From contig CAZFSG010000004.1 in the NCBI GenBank assembly GCA_964521665.1, positions 1 through 53,332 on the forward strand: a DNA stretch of 53,332 bases. Direction: 5' to 3'. Under the pieces are notes generated by a model. That model did not search any database. It was not told where the DNA came from and was given only the letters and a program-made list of their open reading frames with translations. The position numbers and the translations under genes were made by a program. This DNA is from JANXDG01 sp964521665 (lineage in GTDB: Bacteria; Elusimicrobiota; Endomicrobiia; DTEH01). Of the stretch, positions 23,442 to 31,725 are shown one piece after another; the first letter of the stretch is position 1; every line of letters starts with the position of its first letter.

Positions 23442-24265
23442 TTATTTAATATTATACGAAAAAAATAATAAAACATTGGTGATGAAAATATAAAACTATC
23501 AAACCTATCCAACATACCGCCATGGCCTATAAGAAGATTATCAGAATCTTTGAACCCGCAGTCACGTTTTATCAACGATTCTGCAAAATCTGATACCATT
23601 GAAACAAACGGTAATATTATAGCAAAAATTATTAAGTCTTTATACTTTACTATTCTATCAATTAAAAAAAGACGTGATAAAAACAAAAATCCAAAAAAGC
23701 CAAATATGTAACCAAAAATAAATCCAGCAACTGTTTTCTTAGGACTTATTACAGAAGCAATCTTTCTTTTACCAAACAAAGTCCCAAAAATATACGCAGC
23801 ATTATCTATTATCCATATAGAAAAAAACAAAATATAAGTTAGTTTCATCCCATAAATTTTTATATCTCGTATTAAAAACAAATGTGCTAATGACCAAGAT
23901 AACAGCATTGGTATCACAAACTCAACACTTATTCTCCCAACAGAACCTATTGGTTTTTGTCGAATAATCTCTATTAAGAACAGGATAAATAGTAGTAATG
24001 TTATATTCATAGATGTAAGATACAATGATGTTTTATTGAATTGCAATGGTTCAAAAACTATAGAAAAGAATGTTATTAATCCAACTAAGTATACAACAAT
24101 AGGAGAGACTTCGTATCCTACTGTGTTAACCATATGTATAAACTCTCGTAGCATATACAAAAGAATGATAATCAAAAGTAACAAAAACAAAGCACTGCCA
24201 TAATATATACATACTAAAACAATAGGAATACCTAAGATGGCAGTTAAAATTCTGGGTAACAACAT
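23438..24265 (-). CDS. cdsA: Phosphatidate cytidylyltransferase
   Basis: A 275-aa membrane protein with about eight helices that makes CDP-diacylglycerol, the precursor of the anionic phospholipids and phosphatidylethanolamine. The C-terminal family signature is clear: SLIKRDCGFKDSDNLLIGHG followed by GMLDRFDS (residues ~234-262), with the conserved Lys-Arg and Asp residues. It lies 3 nt after uppS and overlaps dxr by 4 nt. Confidence 0.94.
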   Translation of the reverse strand: MLLPRILTAILGIPIVLVCIYYGSALFLLLLIIILLYMLREFIHMVNTVGYEVSPIVVYLVGLITFFSIVFEPLQFNKTSLYLTSMNITLLLFILFLIEIIRQKPIGSVGRISVEFVIPMLLSWSLAHLFLIRDIKIYGMKLTYILFFSIWIIDNAAYIFGTLFGKRKIASVISPKKTVAGFIFGYIFGFFGFLFLSRLFLIDRIVKYKDLIIFAIILPFVSMVSDFAESLIKRDCGFKDSDNLLIGHGGMLDRFDSFIFSSPMFYYFFRIILNK

Positions 24266-24268
24266 AAT

Positions 24269-24979
24269 TTATACTGTTCCAAATCGTCGTTGTCTAGACT
24301 GAAACTCTTTTATTGCTAAGACAAACTCTTTCGGTGTGAAATCAGGCCATAAAGTTTTAGTAAAATAGAATTCTGTGTAAGCAATTTGCCACAACATAAA
24401 ATTTGAGACACGTAATTCTCCAGATGTTCGTATCAAAAGATCAAGTTCAGGCAGATCTTTTGTGTACAAAAACTCTTCAAACTTTTTTTCATCAACTGAT
24501 TTTATTTTTGCTGAAATAATTTTGTTGACAGCAGAAATGATTTCTTGTCGTCCACCATAGTTAATACATAAATTTACTATTAATCCTGTATTGTTTTTAA
24601 GTTTCTCAACTAAATTTTGTAACGCTTCAGCAGTTCTTTTATCTATTTTAGAAATATCGCCACTTATAACAAGTTTTATATTATTTTTCATCAAATTTTT
24701 TTCTTCTTTTTTAATAAAACGTCTTAACAAATTAAACAAAGATTTTATCTCATTTTTGGGTCTGTTCCAATTCTCAGTAGAAAAAGCATATAATGATAAA
24801 CATTTAATACCGATTTTTGCTGCTGCCTCAACAATTCTTTTTACAGTGTTAACACCGGCACGATGACCAAAAACCCGTGGTAGGCCACGTTTTTTCGCCC
24901 ATCTGCCATTGCCATCCATTATAATACCTACATGTTGAGGTAGTTTGTTTTCGTCAAGTTCTATACCTAAATATTTCAT
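24269..24979 (-). CDS. uppS: Undecaprenyl diphosphate synthase
   Basis: A 236-aa cis-prenyltransferase making the C55 lipid carrier for peptidoglycan and O-antigen. Visible landmarks: HVGIIMDGNGRWAKKRGL (catalytic Asp), FGHRAGV, LYAFSTENWNRP, and DLLIRTSGELRVSNFMLWQ (substrate Arg-Ser). I choose the ATG at 24979; the only longer start is a TTG at 25000, with no ribosome site for either. It lies 36 nt after fabH. Confidence 0.95.
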   Translation of the reverse strand: MKYLGIELDENKLPQHVGIIMDGNGRWAKKRGLPRVFGHRAGVNTVKRIVEAAAKIGIKCLSLYAFSTENWNRPKNEIKSLFNLLRRFIKKEEKNLMKNNIKLVISGDISKIDKRTAEALQNLVEKLKNNTGLIVNLCINYGGRQEIISAVNKIISAKIKSVDEKKFEEFLYTKDLPELDLLIRTSGELRVSNFMLWQIAYTEFYFTKTLWPDFTPKEFVLAIKEFQSRQRRFGTV

Positions 24980-25015
24980 ATTTACGGATTGGCAATACAA
25001 AAATTATAATTTTTA

Positions 25016-26008
25016 TTACAACTTTATTATTGCGCCACCCCATGTGAACCCACTTCCGAACGCTACAAGTCCTACTAAAGAACCCTTTTTAACTTTACCC
25101 TCTGATATAGCTTCGTCTAACCCAACTATTACTGTAGATGCAGACATGTTACCATATTTATCAACATTAACAAAAATTTTTGTTGATTCAACATTTAGTC
25201 TTTCTGCTATTGCATTTATTATTCTTAAATTTGCTTGATGTGGAATAATTAAATCAAGTTGGTAAGGTTGTATCTCTGCAAGTTCACATGTTTTAATTAC
25301 AGATTCTACCATTTTAGTTACCGCTACTTTAAATACTTCTCTACCACTCATAAAAATTGTATGTAAATTTTTTTCTACTGTTTCTTTAGAAGCAGGCATT
25401 TTTGATCCACCAGCTGGAATATATAATAAATCTTCGTAATTACCATCAGCACCAAGATAAGTTGATATAATTGCATCATCGTCATCTTCAGTATCTACAA
25501 CGGTTAACAACATTGCACCTGCTCCATCACCAAATAATACACAAGTGTTCCTATCCTGCCAGTTAGTAAATTTAGATAATGTATCAGCAGCAATAAGTAA
25601 CAAATTTTTACTCTTACCTGTTTTTAGCAATCCATCCGCAAGTGTTAAACCATAAATGAACCCACTACACGCTGCTGAAATATCAAATGCAGTTGGTTCG
25701 TTTTTCCCACCTAACTTTTTGTGAACCACACAAGCAGTTGATGGAAAAAACATATCAGGTGTAACGGTAGCGACAATTATTGTATCAATATCTTCAGGTT
25801 TATACCCTACTTTATCTAAACATTTTTTTGCTGCTTCAACTGCAAGATCACTTGTTGCAACATTTTCATCTGCAATTCTTCGTTCTCTAATACCCGTTCT
25901 TGTTACAATCCATTCATTTGAAGTATCAACCATTTTTTCTAAGTCAAAATTTGTTAACACTTTTGGTGGGACATATGAGCCTGTTGACAAAATTTTTACT
26001 TTTTTCAT
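25016..26008 (-). CDS. fabH: 3-oxoacyl-ACP synthase III (FabH)
   Basis: A 330-aa condensing enzyme that starts fatty-acid synthesis from acetyl-CoA and malonyl-ACP. The catalytic triad is visible: Cys in DISAACSGFIYGL, His in IIPHQANLRI and Asn in YGNMSASTVIVGL. Also typical are NEWIVTRTGIRERRIA and FGDGAGAMLL. It overlaps plsX by 4 nt (ATGA). fabD, fabG and acpP, which often follow, are absent; uppS follows instead. Confidence 0.96.
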   Translation of the reverse strand: MKKVKILSTGSYVPPKVLTNFDLEKMVDTSNEWIVTRTGIRERRIADENVATSDLAVEAAKKCLDKVGYKPEDIDTIIVATVTPDMFFPSTACVVHKKLGGKNEPTAFDISAACSGFIYGLTLADGLLKTGKSKNLLLIAADTLSKFTNWQDRNTCVLFGDGAGAMLLTVVDTEDDDDAIISTYLGADGNYEDLLYIPAGGSKMPASKETVEKNLHTIFMSGREVFKVAVTKMVESVIKTCELAEIQPYQLDLIIPHQANLRIINAIAERLNVESTKIFVNVDKYGNMSASTVIVGLDEAISEGKVKKGSLVGLVAFGSGFTWGGAIIKL

Positions 26009-27024
26009 ATTACAAGTTTTTCCATATATTGTGAAATTATTGAATTAATATTTTTTTTAACCATTTGTGTTGCAACTTTTATAGCATTTTTTATAGCTTT
26101 AGCGTTAGATCTGCCATGAGAAATAATACAAACTTTTTCTAATCCCAGTAAAGGTGCACCACCATATTCTGTAAAATCAACTTTTTTTCTTATATCTTTT
26201 ATTGCATTCCATACAAATGGTAAAGATAACATAGCAAGTGGATGTTTCTTTAATGCCTGTTTAATAAGCATCAACAACATTTCTGCTACACCTTCACCAA
26301 ATTTCAAAACAATATTTCCTACAAAACCATCTGTTATAACTACATCAGCAATACCAAACGGTATATCTTTCCCTTCTATATTACCAATAAAATTAAGGTT
26401 TGTTTGTTTTAATAATTTATATGTTTCCAAAACCTGTTGGTTACCTTTAGTTTCTTCTGTACCAATAGACAAAAGAGCAACTTTTGGTTTTTTTCTACCT
26501 AATATGTGTTCAGAATAGACAACCCCCATATATGCTAGTTCCACCAACTGTGATGGTTTACAATCAACATTTGCACCTACATCAAGTACTACACAGGAAG
26601 AATTTAATGTAGGTAGGACAGTAGCAATTGCAGGTCTACTAATATTTTTTACAGTTCCAATTTGTGTCAATGCAAAAGCCATTATTACACCAGAATTTCC
26701 TGCTGAGACAAACCCGTCAGCTAAGTCATCTTTTATCAATTTTATACCTACAGCAATTGACGAATTTTGTTTTATCCTTAATGCTTTAGATGGTTGTTCT
26801 TCCATTGAAACTATTTCTTCAGCATCAACTATTGTGAGGTTTTTCAAATATTTTCTCAAAAAAAATTTTTTACTTATCTCTTCTAACTTTTCTTTAACAA
26901 TTTTTTGTGGACCAACTAATATTATATTTAAATCATCTATTTCTTTAACTGCAAATAACGCCCCCTCTATATTTATATCAGGTATATTTTTTTCTCCGCC
27001 CATTGCATCAACTACAATCTTCAT
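26005..27024 (-). CDS. plsX: Phosphate acyltransferase PlsX
   Basis: A 339-aa enzyme making acyl-phosphate from acyl-ACP for phosphatidic acid synthesis. It starts KIVVDAMGGEKNIP, the usual PlsX opening. Other landmarks are EQPSKALRIKQNSS, GFVSAGNSGVIMA, DVGANVDCKP, DGFVGNIVLKFGEG and EYGGAPLLG. Two starts are possible: the ATG at 27024, which has GAGG 9 nt upstream and fits the family N-terminus, and an ATG at 27039 that overlaps the rpmF stop (ATGA). I prefer 27024. Confidence 0.94.
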   Translation of the reverse strand: MKIVVDAMGGEKNIPDINIEGALFAVKEIDDLNIILVGPQKIVKEKLEEISKKFFLRKYLKNLTIVDAEEIVSMEEQPSKALRIKQNSSIAVGIKLIKDDLADGFVSAGNSGVIMAFALTQIGTVKNISRPAIATVLPTLNSSCVVLDVGANVDCKPSQLVELAYMGVVYSEHILGRKKPKVALLSIGTEETKGNQQVLETYKLLKQTNLNFIGNIEGKDIPFGIADVVITDGFVGNIVLKFGEGVAEMLLMLIKQALKKHPLAMLSLPFVWNAIKDIRKKVDFTEYGGAPLLGLEKVCIISHGRSNAKAIKNAIKVATQMVKKNINSIISQYMEKLVI

Positions 27025-27035
27025 AATCCCAATCC

Positions 27036-27239
27036 TCATACAGTTCCTTCTTTTTCAGCCTTTTCTTTTTTACTTATCCATAATTCACCTTTATAATACC
27101 CACAATTAGGACAAATTCTATGGGGTAACTTAAATGCTCCACATTGAGGACAACGAACTAAATTTGGTGCGGAGATTATCCATTGTCCTCTACGCATACG
27201 TGTCCTTGAATGAGTATGATGTTTTTTTGGGTTTGGCAT
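27036..27239 (-). CDS. rpmF: Ribosomal protein bL32
   Basis: A 67-aa large-subunit protein. It has the PNPKKHHTHSRTRMRRGQW start and a zinc-ribbon CPQCGAFKLPHRICPNCGYY (two CxxC pairs), so it is the zinc-binding (C+) form. It is placed before plsX, as in the common yceD-rpmF-plsX-fabH order, but separated from yceD by a 433-bp repeat island. Confidence 0.97.
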   Translation of the reverse strand: MPNPKKHHTHSRTRMRRGQWIISAPNLVRCPQCGAFKLPHRICPNCGYYKGELWISKKEKAEKEGTV

Positions 27240-27349
27240 AAATGCTTATACCTCCATTTATTCATAGTTTTGGTAACTATTTTATGATATTTATAGAACT
27301 TATAGACGATAAAATTAAAAATAAGATTCTTTTTGGCAAAATTAATTAC

Positions 27350-27615
27350 ACAGACTAAAGTCTGCAACTACAAATTATACACAATTTGCAATCTACCGCT
27401 AGCCGCGACCTTTAGGTTGTATTTTTGTTAACAAAATACGCAAGTCGAAACCTGTAAGTACTAAAAATTAAACTTACATTTTAGACTGCAACTATGTTGT
27501 TGCATTTCTTTTGTAATTTCACCTGCACATTTAGAACAAATCACATTTTTAGCAGACCAAGGTCTGCAACTACAAATAATATACGCAGGTTAAAGTCTGC
27601 GACTACCAAATTATA
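27350..27615. repeat. Cluster of extragenic palindromic repeats (GCAGAC-NNA-GTCTGC family)
   Basis: At least three good copies of a ~28-bp unit, [GCAGAC-AA-GTCTGC]-[A/G]ACTACAAAT: 27350-27378, 27551-27580 and 27583-27615 (the last with AGGT/AGTC degeneration). There are degenerate relatives near 27403-27422 (GCGACC-TTTA-GGTTGT), 27440-27470 and 27480-27494. Each unit is a small inverted repeat followed by the same ACTAC tail. They fill the 433-bp yceD-rpmF spacer (27240-27672), which otherwise holds only a mini-ORF. They resemble REP/MITE-type elements; no transposase is nearby. Confidence 0.75.
27461..27544 (-). pseudogene. Zinc-knuckle-like mini-ORF or gene remnant inside repeat island
   Basis: A 27-codon frame from GTG at 27544: VICSKCAGEITKEMQQ, then HSCSLKC and a TAG stop. 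It reads like protein, with CxxC followed by H, C and C, a zinc-ribbon-like spacing. There is no clear ribosome site. Its end lies in a degenerate repeat copy and its start abuts another, so it may be a remnant of a broken gene rather than a working one. Confidence 0.3.
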
Positions 27616-27672
27616 AATCTGCAAAAAGAACATCATTTTTAGTTAACAGAACCTTATTCATTTACACACACT

Positions 27673-28095
27673 TTATTTGACATTACACCTACAGTTTTCT
27701 TTATTCAAATTTACTCCACAACCTAAACAAATACCTTTACAATTTTCACTACATAATATTTTTATAGGAAAACTCATTACAACAACATCTCTTATTTTAG
27801 AATCAATATCTACCATTTTGTCAGAAAGTTCCTCTTTAGTTAACTCAAAAATTTCGTCAAACTCTATTTTCTTATATTCAAGAAAACTATCAGCACAACG
27901 ATCACAGACTAATTCAAAATTTCCTTTAATTTCTCCTTTTATTCTAACATTAGTATCTCCTACTAAACTTAAAACCAATTTTATTTTCATTGACCCTTGT
28001 GTTGCCTCTCGAAACGATTTATTTTTGAACTGTGAATCTTCATATTCTAAAACAATTTCTTTCTCTTTCTTTATTCTATCAATAGATATTTTCAT
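27673..28095 (-). CDS. yceD: YceD/DUF177 family protein
   Basis: A 140-aa protein with the DUF177 pattern: a beta-rich N-terminal half (MKIKLVLSLVGDTNVRIKGEIKG), then FELVCDRCADSFLEY (CxxC), an acidic FDEIFELTKEE, IRDVVVMSFPIKILC and CKGICLGCGVNLNKENCRC. In other bacteria YceD is coded directly before rpmF and affects 23S rRNA or ribosome assembly. That order is kept here but with a repeat-filled spacer in between. It lies 51 nt after the isocitrate dehydrogenase-like gene. Confidence 0.9.
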   Translation of the reverse strand: MKISIDRIKKEKEIVLEYEDSQFKNKSFREATQGSMKIKLVLSLVGDTNVRIKGEIKGNFELVCDRCADSFLEYKKIEFDEIFELTKEELSDKMVDIDSKIRDVVVMSFPIKILCSENCKGICLGCGVNLNKENCRCNVK

Positions 28096-28146
28096 CTAAT
28101 CTTTTTATCGTTTATTCAATCTATTCCACATTCGCTCATCTACAAA

Positions 28147-29211
28147 TTAACTCATCTTCAACTTCTTAATTATCTCCTCAGCCATTTCATAATTTTTTGC
28201 ATTACCGCCAAGATCATATGTTACGACTTTCCCTTCTTTTATAACTTCAGCAATAGCATATTCTAATTTTTTTGCAGATTCAGTCTCACCTAAATGTTCT
28301 AACATAAGTTTTGCTGAAAGAAGTAGTGCTGTAGGATTAACTTTATTTTGTCCTTTATATTTTGGTGCAGAACCATGTACTGCTTCAAACACTGCATATT
28401 CATCACCATAATTTGCACCTGGTGCTACACCTAATCCACCCACTAATCCTGCACATAAATCTGAAATTATATCACCATATAAATTTGGCAAAAGTAACAC
28501 ATCGTATAACTCAGGTTTTTGTACAAGTTGCATACACATATTATCAATAAGTTTTTCCTCATATTCAATTTGTGGATATTTTTTTGCTACTTCACGACAT
28601 ACCTCAAAAAATAATCCATCTGTATATTTCATTATATTAGCTTTTGTTACAGCTGTTATTTTTTTTCTATTATTTTTAATAGCATAATTAAATGCAAATT
28701 CTGCAATACGTTTTGTTGCAGTAATAGAGATAGGTTTTATACTGATAGCAGCGTCTTCTAAAATTTTACCATTACTAAGTTTAATAATATATTTTGCTTC
28801 TTCACTAAACTGTTTAAATTCAACACCTGCATATAAATCTTCTGTGTTTTCTCTTATCACTACAATATCTACATTTTCATACCTTGTTTTCACTCCAGGA
28901 TAAATTTTACATGGTCGAACACAAGCAAACAAATTCAGTTGTTGTCTTAAAGCAACATTTACTGATCTAAACCCACTTCCTATAGGTGTTGTAATAGGAC
29001 CTTTTAATGCAACTTTATTCTTTTTGATAGAATCTATAACTTCTTGAGGTAATACTGTATTATATTTCTCCAATGCCGTTTCCCCAGCATCAACTTCTTC
29101 CCACCTAATATCTACACCTGTATAAGATAGAACTTTTTTAACAATTTCAACTAACTCGGGTCCTGTACCATCACCTGGAATTAATGTTACAGTATAGCTT
29201 TTCATATTCAT
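28147..29211 (-). CDS. NAD-type isocitrate/isopropylmalate dehydrogenase family enzyme
   Basis: A 354-aa beta-decarboxylating dehydrogenase. TLIPGDGTGPELVE opens the fold. GPITTPIGSGFRSVNVALRQQLNLFACVRP (in parts) holds the substrate loop with Ser, Asn and two Arg. VVIRENTEDLYAGVE, VTKANIMKYTDGLF (catalytic Lys) and PNLYGDIISDLCAGLVGG (metal Asp) follow. The RENTEDLYAGVE loop is typical of NAD-dependent isocitrate dehydrogenase rather than LeuB, but homoisocitrate dehydrogenase is not excluded. I start at the ATG 29211, which overlaps the GT4 stop (ATGA); a GTG at 29223 is weaker. Confidence 0.88.
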   Translation of the reverse strand: MNMKSYTVTLIPGDGTGPELVEIVKKVLSYTGVDIRWEEVDAGETALEKYNTVLPQEVIDSIKKNKVALKGPITTPIGSGFRSVNVALRQQLNLFACVRPCKIYPGVKTRYENVDIVVIRENTEDLYAGVEFKQFSEEAKYIIKLSNGKILEDAAISIKPISITATKRIAEFAFNYAIKNNRKKITAVTKANIMKYTDGLFFEVCREVAKKYPQIEYEEKLIDNMCMQLVQKPELYDVLLLPNLYGDIISDLCAGLVGGLGVAPGANYGDEYAVFEAVHGSAPKYKGQNKVNPTALLLSAKLMLEHLGETESAKKLEYAIAEVIKEGKVVTYDLGGNAKNYEMAEEIIKKLKMS

Positions 29212-30398
29212 ATTCTCATACACTCTATATAAAGGTTTTCTTGTTGTATTACCATATAGTCAATATCAAACGAGTTTTCAATAGTTTCAACAGCATTTTT
29301 TTTGAATTCATTAAATATATTTTGGTTTTTTAACAAATAAACAACCTGTTCAGCAATAGAATTAACATCTTTTGGTGTAACTAAAAATCCGTTTTTACCT
29401 GATTTCACAATATCGTTTAATCCATCAACTGCATATGCTACAACAGGTACACCTGCAACTAAAGACTCAACAGCAGACCTTGGCAATCCTTCCCATAATG
29501 ATGTCATAACAAAAATGTCAGTAACAGATAATAATCCTTTTATATCTTTATACCAGGATAAAAATTTAATTTTATCTTCCATATTTAACTTTTTTGTCAA
29601 CCATAACAATTTATTTCTTTGTTCGCCATCGCCTGCAATCAAAAACTTAATTTTTTGTTCAGGAATTTTTTCAACAACAACTTTTGCCATTTTTATAAAA
29701 TCAGCTAAATTTTTTTGTGGTTTAAATGGACCTATTGTTGTAATAACTTTTTCAGAGGAAGAAATTTGCAGTTCTTTCTTTTTTACTTCTTTTAATTCAC
29801 TATCAAAAGAAACTTTGTAAAACTCACTAATTTTTATCCCGCTACGAATAAGAACATATTTTTTAACTGAACCAATTTTATATCTTTTAGCAGTTTTAAT
29901 ATTATCAACAGAAACAAAAATAAGTTTATCAGAAATAATTGCTGTAAAAAATTCTAAGATAATATAAAAATTTCTGACAAAAAAATTGTGAAATCTACTA
30001 AATGCAAAACCATGAAATGTGTGTATTATCTTTATTTTTTCTTTCCTAAAAAGATTTAAAACAAATGCAGACCAACGACCTATTATCCCTGCTTTTGAGG
30101 AATGTGTATGAATTATATGTGGCTTAATTTTTAACAATAGTTCAAAAATCTCTATAAGTGCTAATATATCTCTTATTATATTTATTTCACGAACTAAATT
30201 TTTAACAAAATAAACTTTTACATAAACATTTTTTGCAAGAAATTTTGCTGTCTCATCAAGTATACCACCACAACCACTCATTAAATATACATCAAATTTT
30301 GTTTTGTCTAAATGTTCAACGGTGTATAAAGTATTTTGTTGTGCACCACCTAACTCAAGTTTTGTTATAATATGTACAACTTTGATTTTATCCATCAT
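29208..30398 (-). CDS. GT4-family glycosyltransferase
   Basis: A 396-aa GT-B fold enzyme using a nucleotide sugar, probably in surface polysaccharide assembly. The N-terminal domain has VVHIITKLELGGAQQNTL (acceptor/donor glycine loop) and IIHTHSSKAGIIGRW. The C-terminal half has ITTIGPFKPQKNL, FLIAGDGEQRNKL and SLWEGLPRSAVESLVAGVPVVA (donor-binding Glu motif). The specific sugar is unknown. It lies 1 nt after the amine-oxidase-like gene and overlaps the dehydrogenase start. Confidence 0.9.
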   Translation of the reverse strand: MMDKIKVVHIITKLELGGAQQNTLYTVEHLDKTKFDVYLMSGCGGILDETAKFLAKNVYVKVYFVKNLVREINIIRDILALIEIFELLLKIKPHIIHTHSSKAGIIGRWSAFVLNLFRKEKIKIIHTFHGFAFSRFHNFFVRNFYIILEFFTAIISDKLIFVSVDNIKTAKRYKIGSVKKYVLIRSGIKISEFYKVSFDSELKEVKKKELQISSSEKVITTIGPFKPQKNLADFIKMAKVVVEKIPEQKIKFLIAGDGEQRNKLLWLTKKLNMEDKIKFLSWYKDIKGLLSVTDIFVMTSLWEGLPRSAVESLVAGVPVVAYAVDGLNDIVKSGKNGFLVTPKDVNSIAEQVVYLLKNQNIFNEFKKNAVETIENSFDIDYMVIQQENLYIECMRI

Positions 30399-30399
30399 T

Positions 30400-31725
30400 T
30401 TATTTTTTTAATATTTGTTCAATAGTTGATATAGCATCTTTAATATTTTCAGTCATATAAGAATACTTCCATCCACCATATCTTCCTATAGAATAAATTT
30501 TATATTTACTAAGAACATTAAATATATAAGGCAAAACTTCTTCTCGATGTCTATCATAAACAACATATGCATATGGTATTTTTAAAAAGTTATAAAACAA
30601 TATCTGTTTTTCTGAATTAATCAATTTTGTTTCCAACAATTGTTCTATTATTTTAGAATAAATCCTTTCGATATTAACTTTTTCGTTTTTATTTAAAGAA
30701 ACCTCCACATACATTGAACCATAATTATTTTTCACAAGGTTTTTGTTTATATTATGATAAAATCCGACACGGTAAAAAATAGTATTATCTTCAGGGAAAT
30801 ATATCCAATGAATACCTTTCATTATTTGCTGATCGATGGCGATATTAAAACATAATACGCTTGTATAATTCAACTTTTTAGCGTATAGTTTAATTTTTTG
30901 TGGCAAACTACTTTTTTTAATCAACTCTAATAACGGTATAGTAGAGATTAAAACATCATAATTTATTGTTTCTATTTTATTATTATGCAAAAATAGTACT
31001 TTTTTTCTCTCACAATCAATTTTTACAACTTCAGATTCTGTAATTATATTTTTTTTATCAATCAATTTAGCGACACTATCAATTAATGCCTGTATTCCAT
31101 TTTTTTTAGGATAATAAAAAAATACATTATATCCGTATTCTTTATTATTTTTTTGAGATAAAAATTTTAATAAAATATCTTCAGTATCTGGCAGTGGGAC
31201 AAATTTTTCTGCCCAAGATGTTGTAATATTTTTAAGATTTGTTTTCCACAATTTTGTATTATATTTCTCAAAAAAATATTTTGTTATACTATTACCTAAA
31301 TTTTGTATAAGCCATGTTTTGAAATTTTCTGCATACTTTTTGTCAATAATTTGTGCAATAATCAAATCATAAAGACACTTCTTACTTATTTTTGGATCAA
31401 GAAAAGATAAATTTGCCTGAAACGGATAAGGAATTAATTTATTTTCAGTAATAGCAAAACGGGTATAAATTTTTGCATTACGGTGTACCTTTATCAAATT
31501 ATCTTTTAATAAATATTTTATATATTGTTCAACAAACTTATCAGAATTTGAAAAATGTAAAAAATGTCCTGTATAATCAAAAATAAAATCGTTAATTTTG
31601 ATAGACCTACACAACCCACCTAATTCTTTCTCTTTTTCAATAAGAATAAAGTCAGCCTTCTTTTTTTGTAATTCATAAGCACAGGATAAACCTGTTAATC
31701 CACCACCTAAAATTACAATCTTCAT
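30400..31725 (-). CDS. FAD-dependent amine-oxidase/protoporphyrinogen-oxidase-like protein
   Basis: A 441-aa flavoprotein. The N-terminal Rossmann motif is VILGGGLTGLSCAYELQKKK, then LIEKEKELGGLCRSI, and a C-terminal IYSIGRYGGWKYSYMTENIKDAISTIEQIL (in parts), the usual FAD-closing segment. The DYTGHFLHFSN segment recalls UDP-galactopyranose-mutase-like members that sit in polysaccharide loci. It overlaps the WecA-like gene by 4 nt and lies 1 nt before the GT4 gene, which supports a role in sugar or lipid-linked glycan synthesis. The substrate is not determined. Confidence 0.78.
   Translation of the reverse strand: MKIVILGGGLTGLSCAYELQKKKADFILIEKEKELGGLCRSIKINDFIFDYTGHFLHFSNSDKFVEQYIKYLLKDNLIKVHRNAKIYTRFAITENKLIPYPFQANLSFLDPKISKKCLYDLIIAQIIDKKYAENFKTWLIQNLGNSITKYFFEKYNTKLWKTNLKNITTSWAEKFVPLPDTEDILLKFLSQKNNKEYGYNVFFYYPKKNGIQALIDSVAKLIDKKNIITESEVVKIDCERKKVLFLHNNKIETINYDVLISTIPLLELIKKSSLPQKIKLYAKKLNYTSVLCFNIAIDQQIMKGIHWIYFPEDNTIFYRVGFYHNINKNLVKNNYGSMYVEVSLNKNEKVNIERIYSKIIEQLLETKLINSEKQILFYNFLKIPYAYVVYDRHREEVLPYIFNVLSKYKIYSIGRYGGWKYSYMTENIKDAISTIEQILKK

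Noticed and set aside
27350..27615. CRISPR array
   Set aside because: Units are palindromic with irregular spacing and unequal divergence, spacers are not of constant size, and no cas gene is present.
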